Assembly: GCF_000153125.2 (NCBI RefSeq)
Contig: NZ_CM002299.1
Location: forward strand, 1,368,324 to 1,432,323
DNA length: 64,000 bases
DNA from: Congregibacter litoralis KT71
GTDB lineage: Bacteria; Pseudomonadota; Gammaproteobacteria; Pseudomonadales; Halieaceae
Reading direction: 5' to 3'
Shown here piece after piece: positions 9,068-17,325 of the stretch (position 1 is the stretch's first letter; each line of letters opens with the position of its first letter). The translations under genes and the position numbers were made by a program. The notes beneath the pieces were generated by a model, which had not been told where the DNA came from, searched no databases, and saw only the letters and a program-made list of their open reading frames with translations.

Positions 9068-9836
9068 GGCTTGTCTCTCCCGAGGCGTGATCCGCCGCCC
9101 GGTTTAAAAACTGTCGCACCACCGCGTGCTCGCTGTGCTCGCGCATCCAGGCGGGATTTCCCGAGTCAATCATTCGTTTGCTGTCCGCATCGAGATAAAT
9201 AGCATTGTTGGCGATGGCAAATATGCTGGGTAGCTCGTGAGTCACCATCACAACCGACGCTCCGGTGGATTCCTTAAGCTGCAAAATCAGGTCATCAAGC
9301 CGGCGGGAGCTGATGGGATCGAGGCCCGCAGACGGCTCATCAAAGAAGAGAATATCAGGGTCCAGCGCAATTGCACGCGCGAGGGCAGCGCGTTTGCGCA
9401 TGCCGCCGGAAATTTCCGCTGGCAGAAAGTCCTGGTAGCCATCAAGGCCCACGAGGGCCAGTTTGAGGGCCACAATGTCGCGGATGTCGCTGGCGCTGTA
9501 GTTGCTGTACTGCTCCAGGGGCAGGGCGACGTTGTCCGCCAGGGTCATGGCGCTGATCAATCCTCCGGACTGATAGGTAATACCCCAGTTCTGTCGCAGC
9601 GCCTGACGTTCCGCGGGCCCGGCCCGGGTAAAGTTCTGGCTGCCGTAGGAAATGGTTCCCCGTGCCGGTTCTATGAGCCCCAGCAGATGCTTCAAAAGGG
9701 TGCTCTTACCGCAGCCCGAGCCGCCCATAATGACAAAAATGTCGCCGCGCATGACATCGAAATTGACGTCCTGCTGTATGAGACGACTGCCATAGGCCAT
9801 GGTGAGGTCACGGATGCTGATCACGGCCTCACTCAT
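9060..9836 (-). CDS. ABC transporter ATPase, MlaF-like
   Basis: A 258-residue ABC ATPase that powers the MCE lipid transporter at the inner membrane. Walker A is GGSGCGKST at residues 38-46, the signature is ISGGMRKRAALARA (the GMxKR form typical of MlaF-type ATPases), and Walker B is ILFFDEPSAGLDP, followed by the H-loop VMVTHEL. The start at ATG 9836 (MSEAVISI) lies two bases after the permease stop codon; an in-frame start further upstream would add 17 unrelated residues. Length and motifs agree with the Mkl/MlaF family rather than an import ATPase. Confidence 0.92.
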   Translation of the reverse strand: MSEAVISIRDLTMAYGSRLIQQDVNFDVMRGDIFVIMGGSGCGKSTLLKHLLGLIEPARGTISYGSQNFTRAGPAERQALRQNWGITYQSGGLISAMTLADNVALPLEQYSNYSASDIRDIVALKLALVGLDGYQDFLPAEISGGMRKRAALARAIALDPDILFFDEPSAGLDPISSRRLDDLILQLKESTGASVVMVTHELPSIFAIANNAIYLDADSKRMIDSGNPAWMREHSEHAVVRQFLNRAADHASGETSHE

Positions 9837-9837
9837 G

Positions 9838-10950
9838 CTAGATGTCCAGCAACTGACAGAGAATGTTGATGCCCGCGTCCGCAACAATGAGATAGACCAC
9901 CGCGGTGACTACCGCCTCGGTGGTGGCCTGTCCTACGGCTTCGGAGTTCCGCCCTGCGTTCATGCCCGCACGACAGCCCGCCGTGGCTATGAGGGCAGCG
10001 AAAACGAAGCCCTTGAAGATGCCCACAAAAAAATGCGTGGGCGTGATGGCTGCACTGAGTTGGCTGATGTACTGCAGGGGGGTTACCCCCATGCCCCCGG
10101 CAACGACGGCGCCGCCGAGCACCCCGAGGGCGTCTGCGTAGACCACCAGCAGAGGCATCATTAGAAAAAGCGCGAGCACGCGGGGCGCCACGAGAAATTC
10201 CATGGGGTCAATGCCGAGGGTGCTGATGGCATCGATCTCTTCATTTGTCTGCATGGTGCTCAGCTGCGCAGCGTAGGCGGCGCCCGTGCGTCCGGCCATG
10301 ACCACCGCGGTCATAAGAGCGCCCATCTCCCGAAGCATGCCGATGGCCACCAGGTCCGCAACAAACACGGCGGCGCCAAACTGCTGGAGCTGGGCAGCGC
10401 CCAGGTAGGCCAGAATCATACCCACGAGAATGCTCGTGAGGGTAATGATGCCGATGGCCTGAGGGCCCGCCTGGGCGAGACTCTCGACGAATTCCCGTCG
10501 CCGCATCCCCGAGCGGCCCGTGAGCGTTCGCCACAGGGCGATGCCGACGCCCCCCAGAAACTCCAGAGAATCCAGCAAATCGTCGCCGATATCGGCCAGG
10601 CTGCGACGGAGTTGCTTTGTGGAAAAAAAGCCAGTGGCGCTTGCCGCCGGAGCCTCATAGGGGGCAACGGCTGTCGCGAGGTTCATGAGCTGGGTCTGAC
10701 TGTCCGGAGCGCCCAGGTATCGGATGTCACGCGCCTTTGCCTGAGCAAGCCGTTGAAGACGCAGCAATCCGGCTTCCAGTCGCGGGTCCCAGTCGCTCAC
10801 CTCGGATACGTCAACGGCAGGAGAGTCCCGGGTCTCCAGCAATGTAGTGAAGAGGGGCACGAGGGCGGGGAGCTCTGCCGATGTCCAGTCACCGCTGATC
10901 TGCAATTGATCACCGTCAGCGCTGAGCTGCGCGAGGGGCGGGCGGCTCAT
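9838..10950 (-). CDS. MlaE-like ABC permease with N-terminal STAS domain
   Basis: A 370-residue protein that fuses two parts kept separate in the E. coli Mla system. Residues 1-95 form a STAS-like domain (ISGDWTSAELPALVP, then VDVSEVSDWDP), comparable to MlaB. The rest is a MlaE permease with five or six membrane segments and the family motif RTGAAYAAQLSTMQTNEEID. It forms the inner-membrane part of the lipid ABC transporter. The ATG at 10950 is preferred; a TTG two codons earlier is possible. It leads a run of overlapping genes (permease, ATPase, MCE protein, lipoprotein, mscS). Confidence 0.9.
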   Translation of the reverse strand: MSRPPLAQLSADGDQLQISGDWTSAELPALVPLFTTLLETRDSPAVDVSEVSDWDPRLEAGLLRLQRLAQAKARDIRYLGAPDSQTQLMNLATAVAPYEAPAASATGFFSTKQLRRSLADIGDDLLDSLEFLGGVGIALWRTLTGRSGMRRREFVESLAQAGPQAIGIITLTSILVGMILAYLGAAQLQQFGAAVFVADLVAIGMLREMGALMTAVVMAGRTGAAYAAQLSTMQTNEEIDAISTLGIDPMEFLVAPRVLALFLMMPLLVVYADALGVLGGAVVAGGMGVTPLQYISQLSAAITPTHFFVGIFKGFVFAALIATAGCRAGMNAGRNSEAVGQATTEAVVTAVVYLIVADAGINILCQLLDI

Positions 10951-10997
10951 GGACAAGACTCTTGGCTATTCATGATCTCAGTGCTTTTCTTCTGGCG

Positions 10998-11597
10998 TCA
11001 TCGGGCGTCCTTCGGGGGTTCTTCAAAGGGCAGGGGTGGACGCGCCGCTTCGATCGCCGCAAAGGCCTGTTGGTAGATGTTAATCACTGGCGTCCTATCC
11101 CCGCCCTCGTGACGCCGGGCTATCATGGTGACGGGAAAGAGATAGTTCTCCGTCTCTCCCAGACGAAGGGCGCGGCTACGCCCTTTGATGTCTTCATACA
11201 CCACCCAGTGCATGTCCAACTCTGTGGCCAGGAGATCCCCCAGGGCAACGCCCATGGCCTGGAGCTCCCGCGTCTGATCCGGCGTCACGTGACCGTCATC
11301 CAGTAAACGCTGAAGATAGTCCAGCTCAGCCTCACTACGACAACAGCGGCCCCCGTAGTAGCGAAGCGTAAGTTCATTGAGGGCCTGGCGCTGTACATCC
11401 ATGTATTGTCGATCCAGAGGGTTGAGCGCCGTCACCCGCTTGTCGATGAGCTGCGCAGACGCCATGGGGGCGCAAAACAAGCTCCCCAGAATGATCCCGA
11501 GGCCCGCTCTTCGGAGCGCTGAAGCGAATGAAGGCCCGCTCCACGGGATCGAACGGCGTGTTCCGGCATCGCCAAAGTACTTCCTAAACGAAATCAA
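10998..11597 (-). CDS. DUF3806 domain protein, probably exported
   Basis: A 199-residue protein with a hydrophobic stretch around residues 31-47 ending in APMASAQ, which looks like a signal peptide with a long N-region; the true start could therefore lie downstream of ATG 11597, though no later ATG precedes the stretch. The mature part has an LGDLLATELDMHWVVYEDIKG segment and ends in a LFPVTMIARRHE segment, matching the DUF3806 family. Two adjacent cysteines (GGRCCRSE) are notable. Function unknown. It lies 47 bp upstream of the MCE permease on the same strand, so cotranscription is likely, and is divergent from dapA. Confidence 0.72.
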   Translation of the reverse strand: MISFRKYFGDAGTRRSIPWSGPSFASALRRAGLGIILGSLFCAPMASAQLIDKRVTALNPLDRQYMDVQRQALNELTLRYYGGRCCRSEAELDYLQRLLDDGHVTPDQTRELQAMGVALGDLLATELDMHWVVYEDIKGRSRALRLGETENYLFPVTMIARRHEGGDRTPVINIYQQAFAAIEAARPPLPFEEPPKDAR

Positions 11598-11621
11598 GAT
11601 ACCTAATCCCCATCCCTTTGC

Positions 11622-11649
11622 TTGTGTTCAGCATATTGTCATGGATAAT
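11622..11649 (+). promoter_or_regulatory. Candidate sigma-70 promoter for dapA
   Basis: TTGTGT at 11622-11627 and GATAAT at 11644-11649 are separated by 16 bp, a plausible -35/-10 pair. Transcription would start near 11656, about 48 bp before the dapA ATG. The assignment is by eye. Confidence 0.4.
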
Positions 11650-11703
11650 TGCGGGCCTTCAATGGCGCAATCGCCACAAAAATCCAGCGGTACTCGCAAG
11701 ACT

Positions 11704-12576
11704 ATGATTAAAGGAAGTATTGTCGCCCTCGTCACCCCCATGCACGCCGATGGTGAGATTGATTATCGCGCCCTCGAGGGCCTTCTCGACTGGCATGTGG
11801 AATCGGGAACAGCGGCCATTGTGGCCGTGGGAACAACCGGAGAGAGCGCCACCCTGGATGTTCACGAGCACCTGGCGATGATCCAGCACTGTGTGAAATA
11901 CCTGGCGGGTCGCATCCCCGTGATTGCCGGCACCGGCGCGAACTCCACGCGAGAGGCCGTGGAGCTTACCCGCGGTGCAGCGACGGCAGGTGTCGACGCC
12001 TGCCTGCTGGTAACTCCCTACTACAACCGACCGTCCCAACGGGGGCTATACGCGCATTTTAGCGCAGTGGCGGAGGCAGTTGCCGTGCCACAGATTCTCT
12101 ACAACGTGCCCTCGCGAACCGCCGTGGATCTCAGTAACGAGACCGCCAGTCGCCTGGCGTCGCTGGAAAACATCGTCGGCATCAAGGACGCCACGGGCGA
12201 CGTCAGTCGCGGTAAGGAGCTTCTCTCCATGGTGCCCGATTCCTTTGCGGTGTACTCCGGTGATGACGGCACCGCTGCCCAGTACATCCTTGCGGGGGCT
12301 GTGGGTAATATTTCTGTCACGGCGAATGTGGTGCCCGCTAAGGTCGCTGCTCTTTGCGCGGCGGCCCTGGCCGGTGATGAAGAAACCGTCAGGCGCATGG
12401 ATCATGAGCTCGCGGATATCAACAGCGCGCTTTTTATCGAGGCCAACCCCATGCCCGTAAAATATGCTCTGGCGAAGATGGGGCGGATGGAGAAGGGTAT
12501 CCGCCTACCCCTGACGCTTCCTGAAGGTGAGAATGCCGAACGCATCGCCGCTGCGCTACAGAGCCTGGGTCTATGA
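11704..12576 (+). CDS. dapA: 4-hydroxy-tetrahydrodipicolinate synthase
   Basis: A 290-residue DapA, the first committed enzyme of the diaminopimelate/lysine pathway, condensing pyruvate with aspartate semialdehyde. The Schiff-base lysine is Lys161 (GIKDATGD), the same number as in E. coli. Also visible are GTTGESATL near residue 43, YYNRPSQRGLY with the catalytic tyrosine region near residue 107, and YNVPSRTAVD near 133. The ATG at 11704 (MIKGSIVAL) is chosen by family length; the frame is open upstream but lacks family similarity. It overlaps bamC by ATGA, the arrangement seen in Pseudomonas and E. coli. Confidence 0.96.
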   Translation: MIKGSIVALVTPMHADGEIDYRALEGLLDWHVESGTAAIVAVGTTGESATLDVHEHLAMIQHCVKYLAGRIPVIAGTGANSTREAVELTRGAATAGVDACLLVTPYYNRPSQRGLYAHFSAVAEAVAVPQILYNVPSRTAVDLSNETASRLASLENIVGIKDATGDVSRGKELLSMVPDSFAVYSGDDGTAAQYILAGAVGNISVTANVVPAKVAALCAAALAGDEETVRRMDHELADINSALFIEANPMPVKYALAKMGRMEKGIRLPLTLPEGENAERIAAALQSLGL

Positions 12577-13610
12577 AGGCTCTCAAGCTTTGCGCTCTGA
12601 TGTTGCTTCTGACGCCGGTCACGGCCTGCGGGTACCTGTTCGGCGATGAGGGCCTGTTTCGGGACTCCGCGGGAGATTATCGCGAGGCGCGGGAGATGCC
12701 GCCCCTGGATCTTCCCGAGGGCACCCAGGCGGACGAGCTGGTGGATATCTATCCCATTCCACCCATAGAGAGTGAGCCCCAGTTTGTAGACAGTGACAAA
12801 GTGCCCCGTCCGGCGCCCCTGGTGGCGGCAAGTGCGGATCAGCTCGTGCGCATCCAGAAGCTCGGCGAGGATACCTGGGCCCTCGTCGCGATTGCTCCGG
12901 GCCAGCTATGGCCTCAGTTAAGGAGCTTTTTATCCGCTGCCAACATAGACATTGCACGCATGGATGCTCGTGCGGGCATTATCGAATCCACCTACCTCAA
13001 GCTTGAAGAAGATCCCCGACCCACCCGCTTTCAGTTCCGCGTTGAGCGCGGTGTCCAGCGGGGGAACAGCGAGCTGCATATTCTGCAGATGTACCAGTCC
13101 AGTGAAAATACCGCGTGGCCTGCACAGTCCGATGATTTTTTCCTTGAGTCCGAAATGCTCCGCGGCGTAGCTCAATACGTTGCGAACAGCGCCGATACCG
13201 CACCCGTGTCCATGATGGCGGAGCAGTCCATCAGCGCCGGCGGCAAAGTGTCCCTCGACGATGATGATCAGGGCGCTTTTATTCTCCTCGAACTGCCTTT
13301 TGATCGGGCCTGGGCCTCCGTGGCGCGTTCCCTGGAGTTGTCCGGTTTTGAAATCACGGATCGCAACCGGAGTGAGGGCCGCTATTACCTGCGCTACGTC
13401 GGTGACGAGGAAGAGGAAGGTTCAAGCTGGTTTGCCTGGTTGGGAGACGACGATGAGCATCCGGCTGAAGGTGTACCGCTGATTCTGGATGTAAAGTCCC
13501 GGGACCCGGAAACAATGGTGATACGCATGTCCTTTGAAGAGGGTGGCGAGTCTCTCAGCCGCGAGCAGATCGATGCGCTGCTGGTATTGATCAAGGGCAA
13601 TATCAACTAG
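12573..13610 (+). CDS. bamC: Outer membrane protein assembly factor BamC
   Basis: A 345-residue lipoprotein with lipobox VTAC (Cys19). BamC is an accessory part of the BAM complex that inserts beta-barrel proteins in the outer membrane; bamA itself is at 33.4 kb. An N-terminal unstructured region (DLPEGTQADELVDIYPIPP near residues 46-64) precedes two helix-grip domains, the second beginning near GAFILLELPFDRAWASVARS. The length equals that of E. coli BamC (344). It overlaps dapA by four bases and the next gene by one. Confidence 0.9.
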   Translation: MKALKLCALMLLLTPVTACGYLFGDEGLFRDSAGDYREAREMPPLDLPEGTQADELVDIYPIPPIESEPQFVDSDKVPRPAPLVAASADQLVRIQKLGEDTWALVAIAPGQLWPQLRSFLSAANIDIARMDARAGIIESTYLKLEEDPRPTRFQFRVERGVQRGNSELHILQMYQSSENTAWPAQSDDFFLESEMLRGVAQYVANSADTAPVSMMAEQSISAGGKVSLDDDDQGAFILLELPFDRAWASVARSLELSGFEITDRNRSEGRYYLRYVGDEEEEGSSWFAWLGDDDEHPAEGVPLILDVKSRDPETMVIRMSFEEGGESLSREQIDALLVLIKGNIN

Positions 13611-14419
13611 TGAGAATGGCGTCTCTGGGTAGCGGCAGCCGCGGCAACGCGACCCTGCTTCAGGCCGCCGAGACTTGCATACTGGTCGACTGCGGATTCT
13701 CTCTGAGGGACATTCAGCGCCGCGCAGCCCTACGGGGTATCGATCTCGGTGATCTCGATGCCATTCTGGTGACTCACGAACACAGTGATCACGCCAGCGG
13801 TGTAGCGACACTCGCCAGACATTACGGTATCCCCGTTTATCTCACTCACGGCACTCTCGCCAGTGGCCGCGTGGCGAATTGCCCGGATGTCCGTGCGTTC
13901 AACGCAGACACCCAGCTGCATATCGGTGCTTTCACAGTACAGGCTGTTACGGTCCCCCATGATGCCCGAGAGCCCGTCCAGTATTGCTTTGAGTATGGGG
14001 GGCAGCGAGCGGGGGTGTTGACGGACCTGGGATCCGTCACCAGTCACGTGCGCAGCGCGTTTAACGACTGCAATCTTTTGTTGCTGGAGTTTAATCACGA
14101 TCGCCGGCTTCTGGCCGATGGGCCCTATCCCCCGGCGCTGAAACGCCGCGTGGGGGGTGACTGGGGTCATCTCTCCAACAGCCAGGCCACGGAACTTCTC
14201 GGACAGCTGAACCTTCAGCGCCTGGAGCACCTCGCGATTGCGCACATCAGTGAGAAAAACAACAGTCGCGACTGTGTCGAGGCGCAGCTGCGCGACCTTG
14301 ACCCGGTACTGCTGGAGAAGGCGGTGTGGGCGTGTCAGGGAGCGGGTTTTGATTGGATTGAGGCAGCGCGGGACACAACAGCTTCGAAGAGCCAGCGTGA
14401 ACCGGTTCAGGCGCCGTAA
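13610..14419 (+). CDS. MBL-fold metallohydrolase (YycJ/WalJ-like)
   Basis: A 269-residue metallo-beta-lactamase-fold protein. The metal-binding motif THEHSDHASG lies near residues 54-63 (HxHxDH), preceded by an ILVDCGFS stretch, with a later VPHDA and a conserved histidine in AHISEKNN. The opening MASLGSGSRGNATLL is the signature of the YycJ/WalJ branch, whose proposed roles include nuclease-like hydrolysis. The predicted start is GTG at 13610, overlapping the last base of the bamC stop; an ATG two codons later is equally possible. In Pseudomonas this gene sits between bamC and purC, but purC is not next here. Confidence 0.85.
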   Translation: MRMASLGSGSRGNATLLQAAETCILVDCGFSLRDIQRRAALRGIDLGDLDAILVTHEHSDHASGVATLARHYGIPVYLTHGTLASGRVANCPDVRAFNADTQLHIGAFTVQAVTVPHDAREPVQYCFEYGGQRAGVLTDLGSVTSHVRSAFNDCNLLLLEFNHDRRLLADGPYPPALKRRVGGDWGHLSNSQATELLGQLNLQRLEHLAIAHISEKNNSRDCVEAQLRDLDPVLLEKAVWACQGAGFDWIEAARDTTASKSQREPVQAP

Positions 14420-14478
14420 CTGGAACCGCGCGGGGCCGAGAGTGCATACTAATACCGCTTACTTTTCGCGAGGCAGTC

Positions 14479-15648
14479 GTGGCTAAAGATCCCATTAGTA
14501 TCGTACAGCGGGGGAACCTGCAGAACCTGGAGAAGACCCTGCGCAAGCAATGGCGTCTTGGCCAAAGCATTGTGCTTTGCTGGTGTTGGGACGAGCGTGG
14601 CCTCCTGGTCATTTTTGTACCCCATTACTTTCTGGGGAACTACTGCGCGCACCGGGATGATCCGGAAATTGCCACGGAAAACGAAAATTACATCCGCGCC
14701 CTGATTAGCGGACGTCGCCGTAAAAGCCGCGAGGAACTATTTGCCGTGGCGGTGAGGCTCAGCGTATCCCCCACGTTTATCAAACTTGAAACTCCCCTCG
14801 ACGAGTCCATCGCGGTGATGCGCGGTGTGGAAGAGATTATTCGGCGCTACGGCCTGAGTTTTGTCGAGCGACGGGGCGTCCTGCTCTTCGATATTGCCGA
14901 CTTTTCCCTGTTCAGTTCCTTTGAACAGGCAAGTCAGCTAAACAGCCTGTCCTACTCCATGAACTCGGTGTACAACAAGCTCGCAGCTCGGGGCATGGAG
15001 ATCAACTTTGCCCGCACGACCACCGGTGACGGCTATTACGTGTGGAATCGTGATAATTATCCCCAGTCCGACCAGGAGCTGTTTCTTTTCCTCCAGCTGG
15101 TGCTGGCGGACAACACTATGGCGCGCGCGGCGTCCCGGGGGAACACCGTGCCTGTGGTGCGAGCGGCCTTCCATATCGGCAGTCACTACGAGCTCTATCA
15201 GGCAGAGGGGGTCAACCCCACGGTATTCAGTTACATCGTCGGTGACGTAACCATCGAACTGGCGCGGATTCTTGAAAAAACCCTGCCGGGCCAGGTGATG
15301 CTCGGCGACTTTGGCGCCTGTGCAGGGGAGGAACATGGCAGCGCAGAATTCGTCCAGGGCTGCGAAGAAGTGGCGAAAACCCTGGAAGGCCTGACGCTCA
15401 TGGGGAAACCCCTGAGAGCGCTCCGAACCTGGTTGTCCCGAGAGGCATCGGGGGGCGATGACTCCGAACCGCTGGATGTCAGCATTACGGACAAGCATGG
15501 GATCAAGCACCATGCTTTTAATCTTCAGGGTGAAATTGAGTTCGATGATTCCACCCTGACCCTCGGTATGACCCCCGAAGAGTTCAGCGAAGCGCGGGAG
15601 AAAAGCCTGCCAAGAGGAAACGGCAAATCCGATTCCTGGTGGGTGTAA
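14479..15648 (+). CDS. Class III nucleotide cyclase-like protein, probably degenerate
   Basis: A 389-residue soluble protein that I do not recognise as a named family. Its central part follows the class III adenylate/guanylate cyclase layout: LLFDIADFSLFS with Asp138 as first metal ligand, TTTGDGYYVWN with Asp184 as second, and VGDVTIELARILEKTLPGQV with Arg263 at the transition-state arginine position. The residue expected to be the substrate lysine appears as Thr, the adenine-reading Asp/Thr position as Tyr, and the catalytic Asn as Ile, so activity is doubtful. Residues 1-120 are a different, unassigned domain and the C-terminus (320-389) is hydrophilic. The GTG start at 14479 follows an AGG-containing Shine-Dalgarno. 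Confidence 0.65.
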   Translation: MAKDPISIVQRGNLQNLEKTLRKQWRLGQSIVLCWCWDERGLLVIFVPHYFLGNYCAHRDDPEIATENENYIRALISGRRRKSREELFAVAVRLSVSPTFIKLETPLDESIAVMRGVEEIIRRYGLSFVERRGVLLFDIADFSLFSSFEQASQLNSLSYSMNSVYNKLAARGMEINFARTTTGDGYYVWNRDNYPQSDQELFLFLQLVLADNTMARAASRGNTVPVVRAAFHIGSHYELYQAEGVNPTVFSYIVGDVTIELARILEKTLPGQVMLGDFGACAGEEHGSAEFVQGCEEVAKTLEGLTLMGKPLRALRTWLSREASGGDDSEPLDVSITDKHGIKHHAFNLQGEIEFDDSTLTLGMTPEEFSEAREKSLPRGNGKSDSWWV

Positions 15649-16514
15649 TTCCTGAGGCCGAAGAGGTCCGGGAAGCTGATGGGGTTCCCAAGGTCCAGCA
15701 GGCCGAGGCTGCCCATGAGCTCGCTCGACGCCTCGATCTTCCGCTGCTGCCGCTTTCGCAGGGGGCCCGGGACCTCCCCCCGGGGCAGGCAGTAATTGCA
15801 ATGATCGACGGCGTTCCCATGATCCAGTTGACGGGTCGGGGGGTAGCGGGCCCCGTTACCGTCGACTTTGGGGACAAGAGCATGGCGCAGCGGCGGCGCG
15901 CCGGTCACAACGAGCTCCTGGGTAAAGCCGTGGGCTGGAAGCAGGCCCATGCGCCCCGTGTGCTGGATGGCACCGGCGGTTTTGGCCGGGATGCATTTCT
16001 GCTGGCGGATCTGGGGTGTGAGATCACGGTTTGTGAGCGCAACCCGGTCATGGCGGCCTTGCTCGACGCCGCTCTCTCGCGCGCCGCGGGGTCCGGGGAT
16101 GGTTGGCTGGCCTCGGTGGTGGCTCGCATGACCGTCCATCATCAAGATGCCCGGTCACTCACTCCGTCGCTGTTGGAGGGGGTGGAGGTTATTTATCTGG
16201 ATCCCATGTTCCCCCTGGATCGCAGGGCAGCACCCGCCAAAGAAATGCAGATTCTCCATGAATTACTGAGTCCTCGGGCACAGCATCAGGATAGTGCGGG
16301 ACCGGACAGCCCCGGGCGGCTCGATGATTCCCCTTCGCAGGACGCGGAAGACGCGGTGTTCCTCGCGTGGGCAAGAGCACAGAATGTAAAGCGGGTAGTG
16401 GTCAAGCGACCGCGACGCGCGCCAGCGATCGACGGCCCGCCGCCGGGGCACAGCCTCACCGGGAAGGCCGTTCGTTTTGATGTGTATCCCGTATCCCGGG
16501 AAGCACAAACTTAA
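15639..16514 (+). CDS. rsmJ: 16S rRNA (guanine-1516 N2) methyltransferase
   Basis: A 291-residue SAM-dependent methyltransferase of the RsmJ/YhiQ family, which modifies m2G1516 in the small ribosomal subunit. The SAM motif is VLDGTGGFGRDAFLLADLG near residue 108, and VERNP-like CERNPVM follows. The family signature IYLDPMFP near residue 188 is followed by a basic APAKEMQIL stretch. A low-complexity insert rich in Ser/Asp/Gln/Pro (about 215-240) makes it longer than the E. coli enzyme (250). The predicted start is GTG 15639, overlapping the preceding gene by ten bases; internal starts are possible because the first 30 residues look poorly conserved. Confidence 0.88.
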   Translation: MGVIPEAEEVREADGVPKVQQAEAAHELARRLDLPLLPLSQGARDLPPGQAVIAMIDGVPMIQLTGRGVAGPVTVDFGDKSMAQRRRAGHNELLGKAVGWKQAHAPRVLDGTGGFGRDAFLLADLGCEITVCERNPVMAALLDAALSRAAGSGDGWLASVVARMTVHHQDARSLTPSLLEGVEVIYLDPMFPLDRRAAPAKEMQILHELLSPRAQHQDSAGPDSPGRLDDSPSQDAEDAVFLAWARAQNVKRVVVKRPRRAPAIDGPPPGHSLTGKAVRFDVYPVSREAQT

Positions 16515-16539
16515 AAGCAATCGATAAGGAACCCTAACA

Positions 16540-17307
16540 GTGAGTAAAAAAATTCATGCTTTGATTACCGGTGCGTCCGCCGGTCTCGGCGATGCCTACG
16601 CGCGTCAGCTCGCGAGTCGCTGTGACAGTATGACGGTGGTGGCCCGTCGCGGGGAGCGTCTCGAAGCCTTGGCCGGGGCATTGGAAGGACAATGCAAGGT
16701 CGAAATCCTGGAGGCGGATCTGGCGACGGTGGAGGGACAGGCACGGGTTGTCGAAGCGATTCGCCAGGGCCCCGCGATTGATCTTCTGGTGAATAACGCT
16801 GGCTACTCCACCATCGGTCCCTACGCGACGAGTGACCTCGATGATGAGCTTGGCATGCTGCGTCTCCACAACGAGGCGACTATGGTACTCACCCGCGCGG
16901 CGTTGCCTGCGATGATTGAGCAGGGCAGCGGGGCGGTTATCAATGTGGCCTCTGTTGCGGGATTGGTAAGTACGCCCAATGTGGCTGTCTACGGTGCTAC
17001 GAAGGCTTTTCTGGTGAGTTTTACCCGCGCTTTGCGTCAGGAGCTGAAAGAGCAGGGCGTGCGGGTACAGTGCCTGTGCCCGGGCTACACGCGTTCAGAA
17101 ATCCACAGCCGTGAAACCATGGCGAACTTTGACGTGAATATCGTCCCGGAAAAGCTTTGGATGGAGGCAGACGATGTCGTTGCCCAGAGTCTTGCCGCGA
17201 TCAGCGACGATGCCGATCAATGGCTGTTGGTATCCGGGGATCACAACCGCAAGGTAGTGGCCAGGGAAATGGACGCCCTCCGTGCGGACCTCCATTACCC
17301 GAGCTGA
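16540..17307 (+). CDS. Short-chain dehydrogenase/reductase (DltE/YqjQ-like)
   Basis: A 255-residue classical SDR with all key features: cofactor motif TGASAGLG at residues 10-17, NNAGY near 87-91, the catalytic Ser in NVASVAGL and YGATK with Tyr151/Lys155. ARRGERL after the second strand suggests NADP(H) preference through the arginine pair. The C-terminal CPGYTRSEIH is typical of the COG0300 group (carbonyl/ketoacyl reductases of unknown substrate). The start is GTG 16540 with AAGGAA eleven bases upstream. It ends 18 bp from the convergent dapE. Confidence 0.9.
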   Translation: MSKKIHALITGASAGLGDAYARQLASRCDSMTVVARRGERLEALAGALEGQCKVEILEADLATVEGQARVVEAIRQGPAIDLLVNNAGYSTIGPYATSDLDDELGMLRLHNEATMVLTRAALPAMIEQGSGAVINVASVAGLVSTPNVAVYGATKAFLVSFTRALRQELKEQGVRVQCLCPGYTRSEIHSRETMANFDVNIVPEKLWMEADDVVAQSLAAISDDADQWLLVSGDHNRKVVAREMDALRADLHYPS

Positions 17308-17325
17308 CCGTCGCAGGTCTGATGG

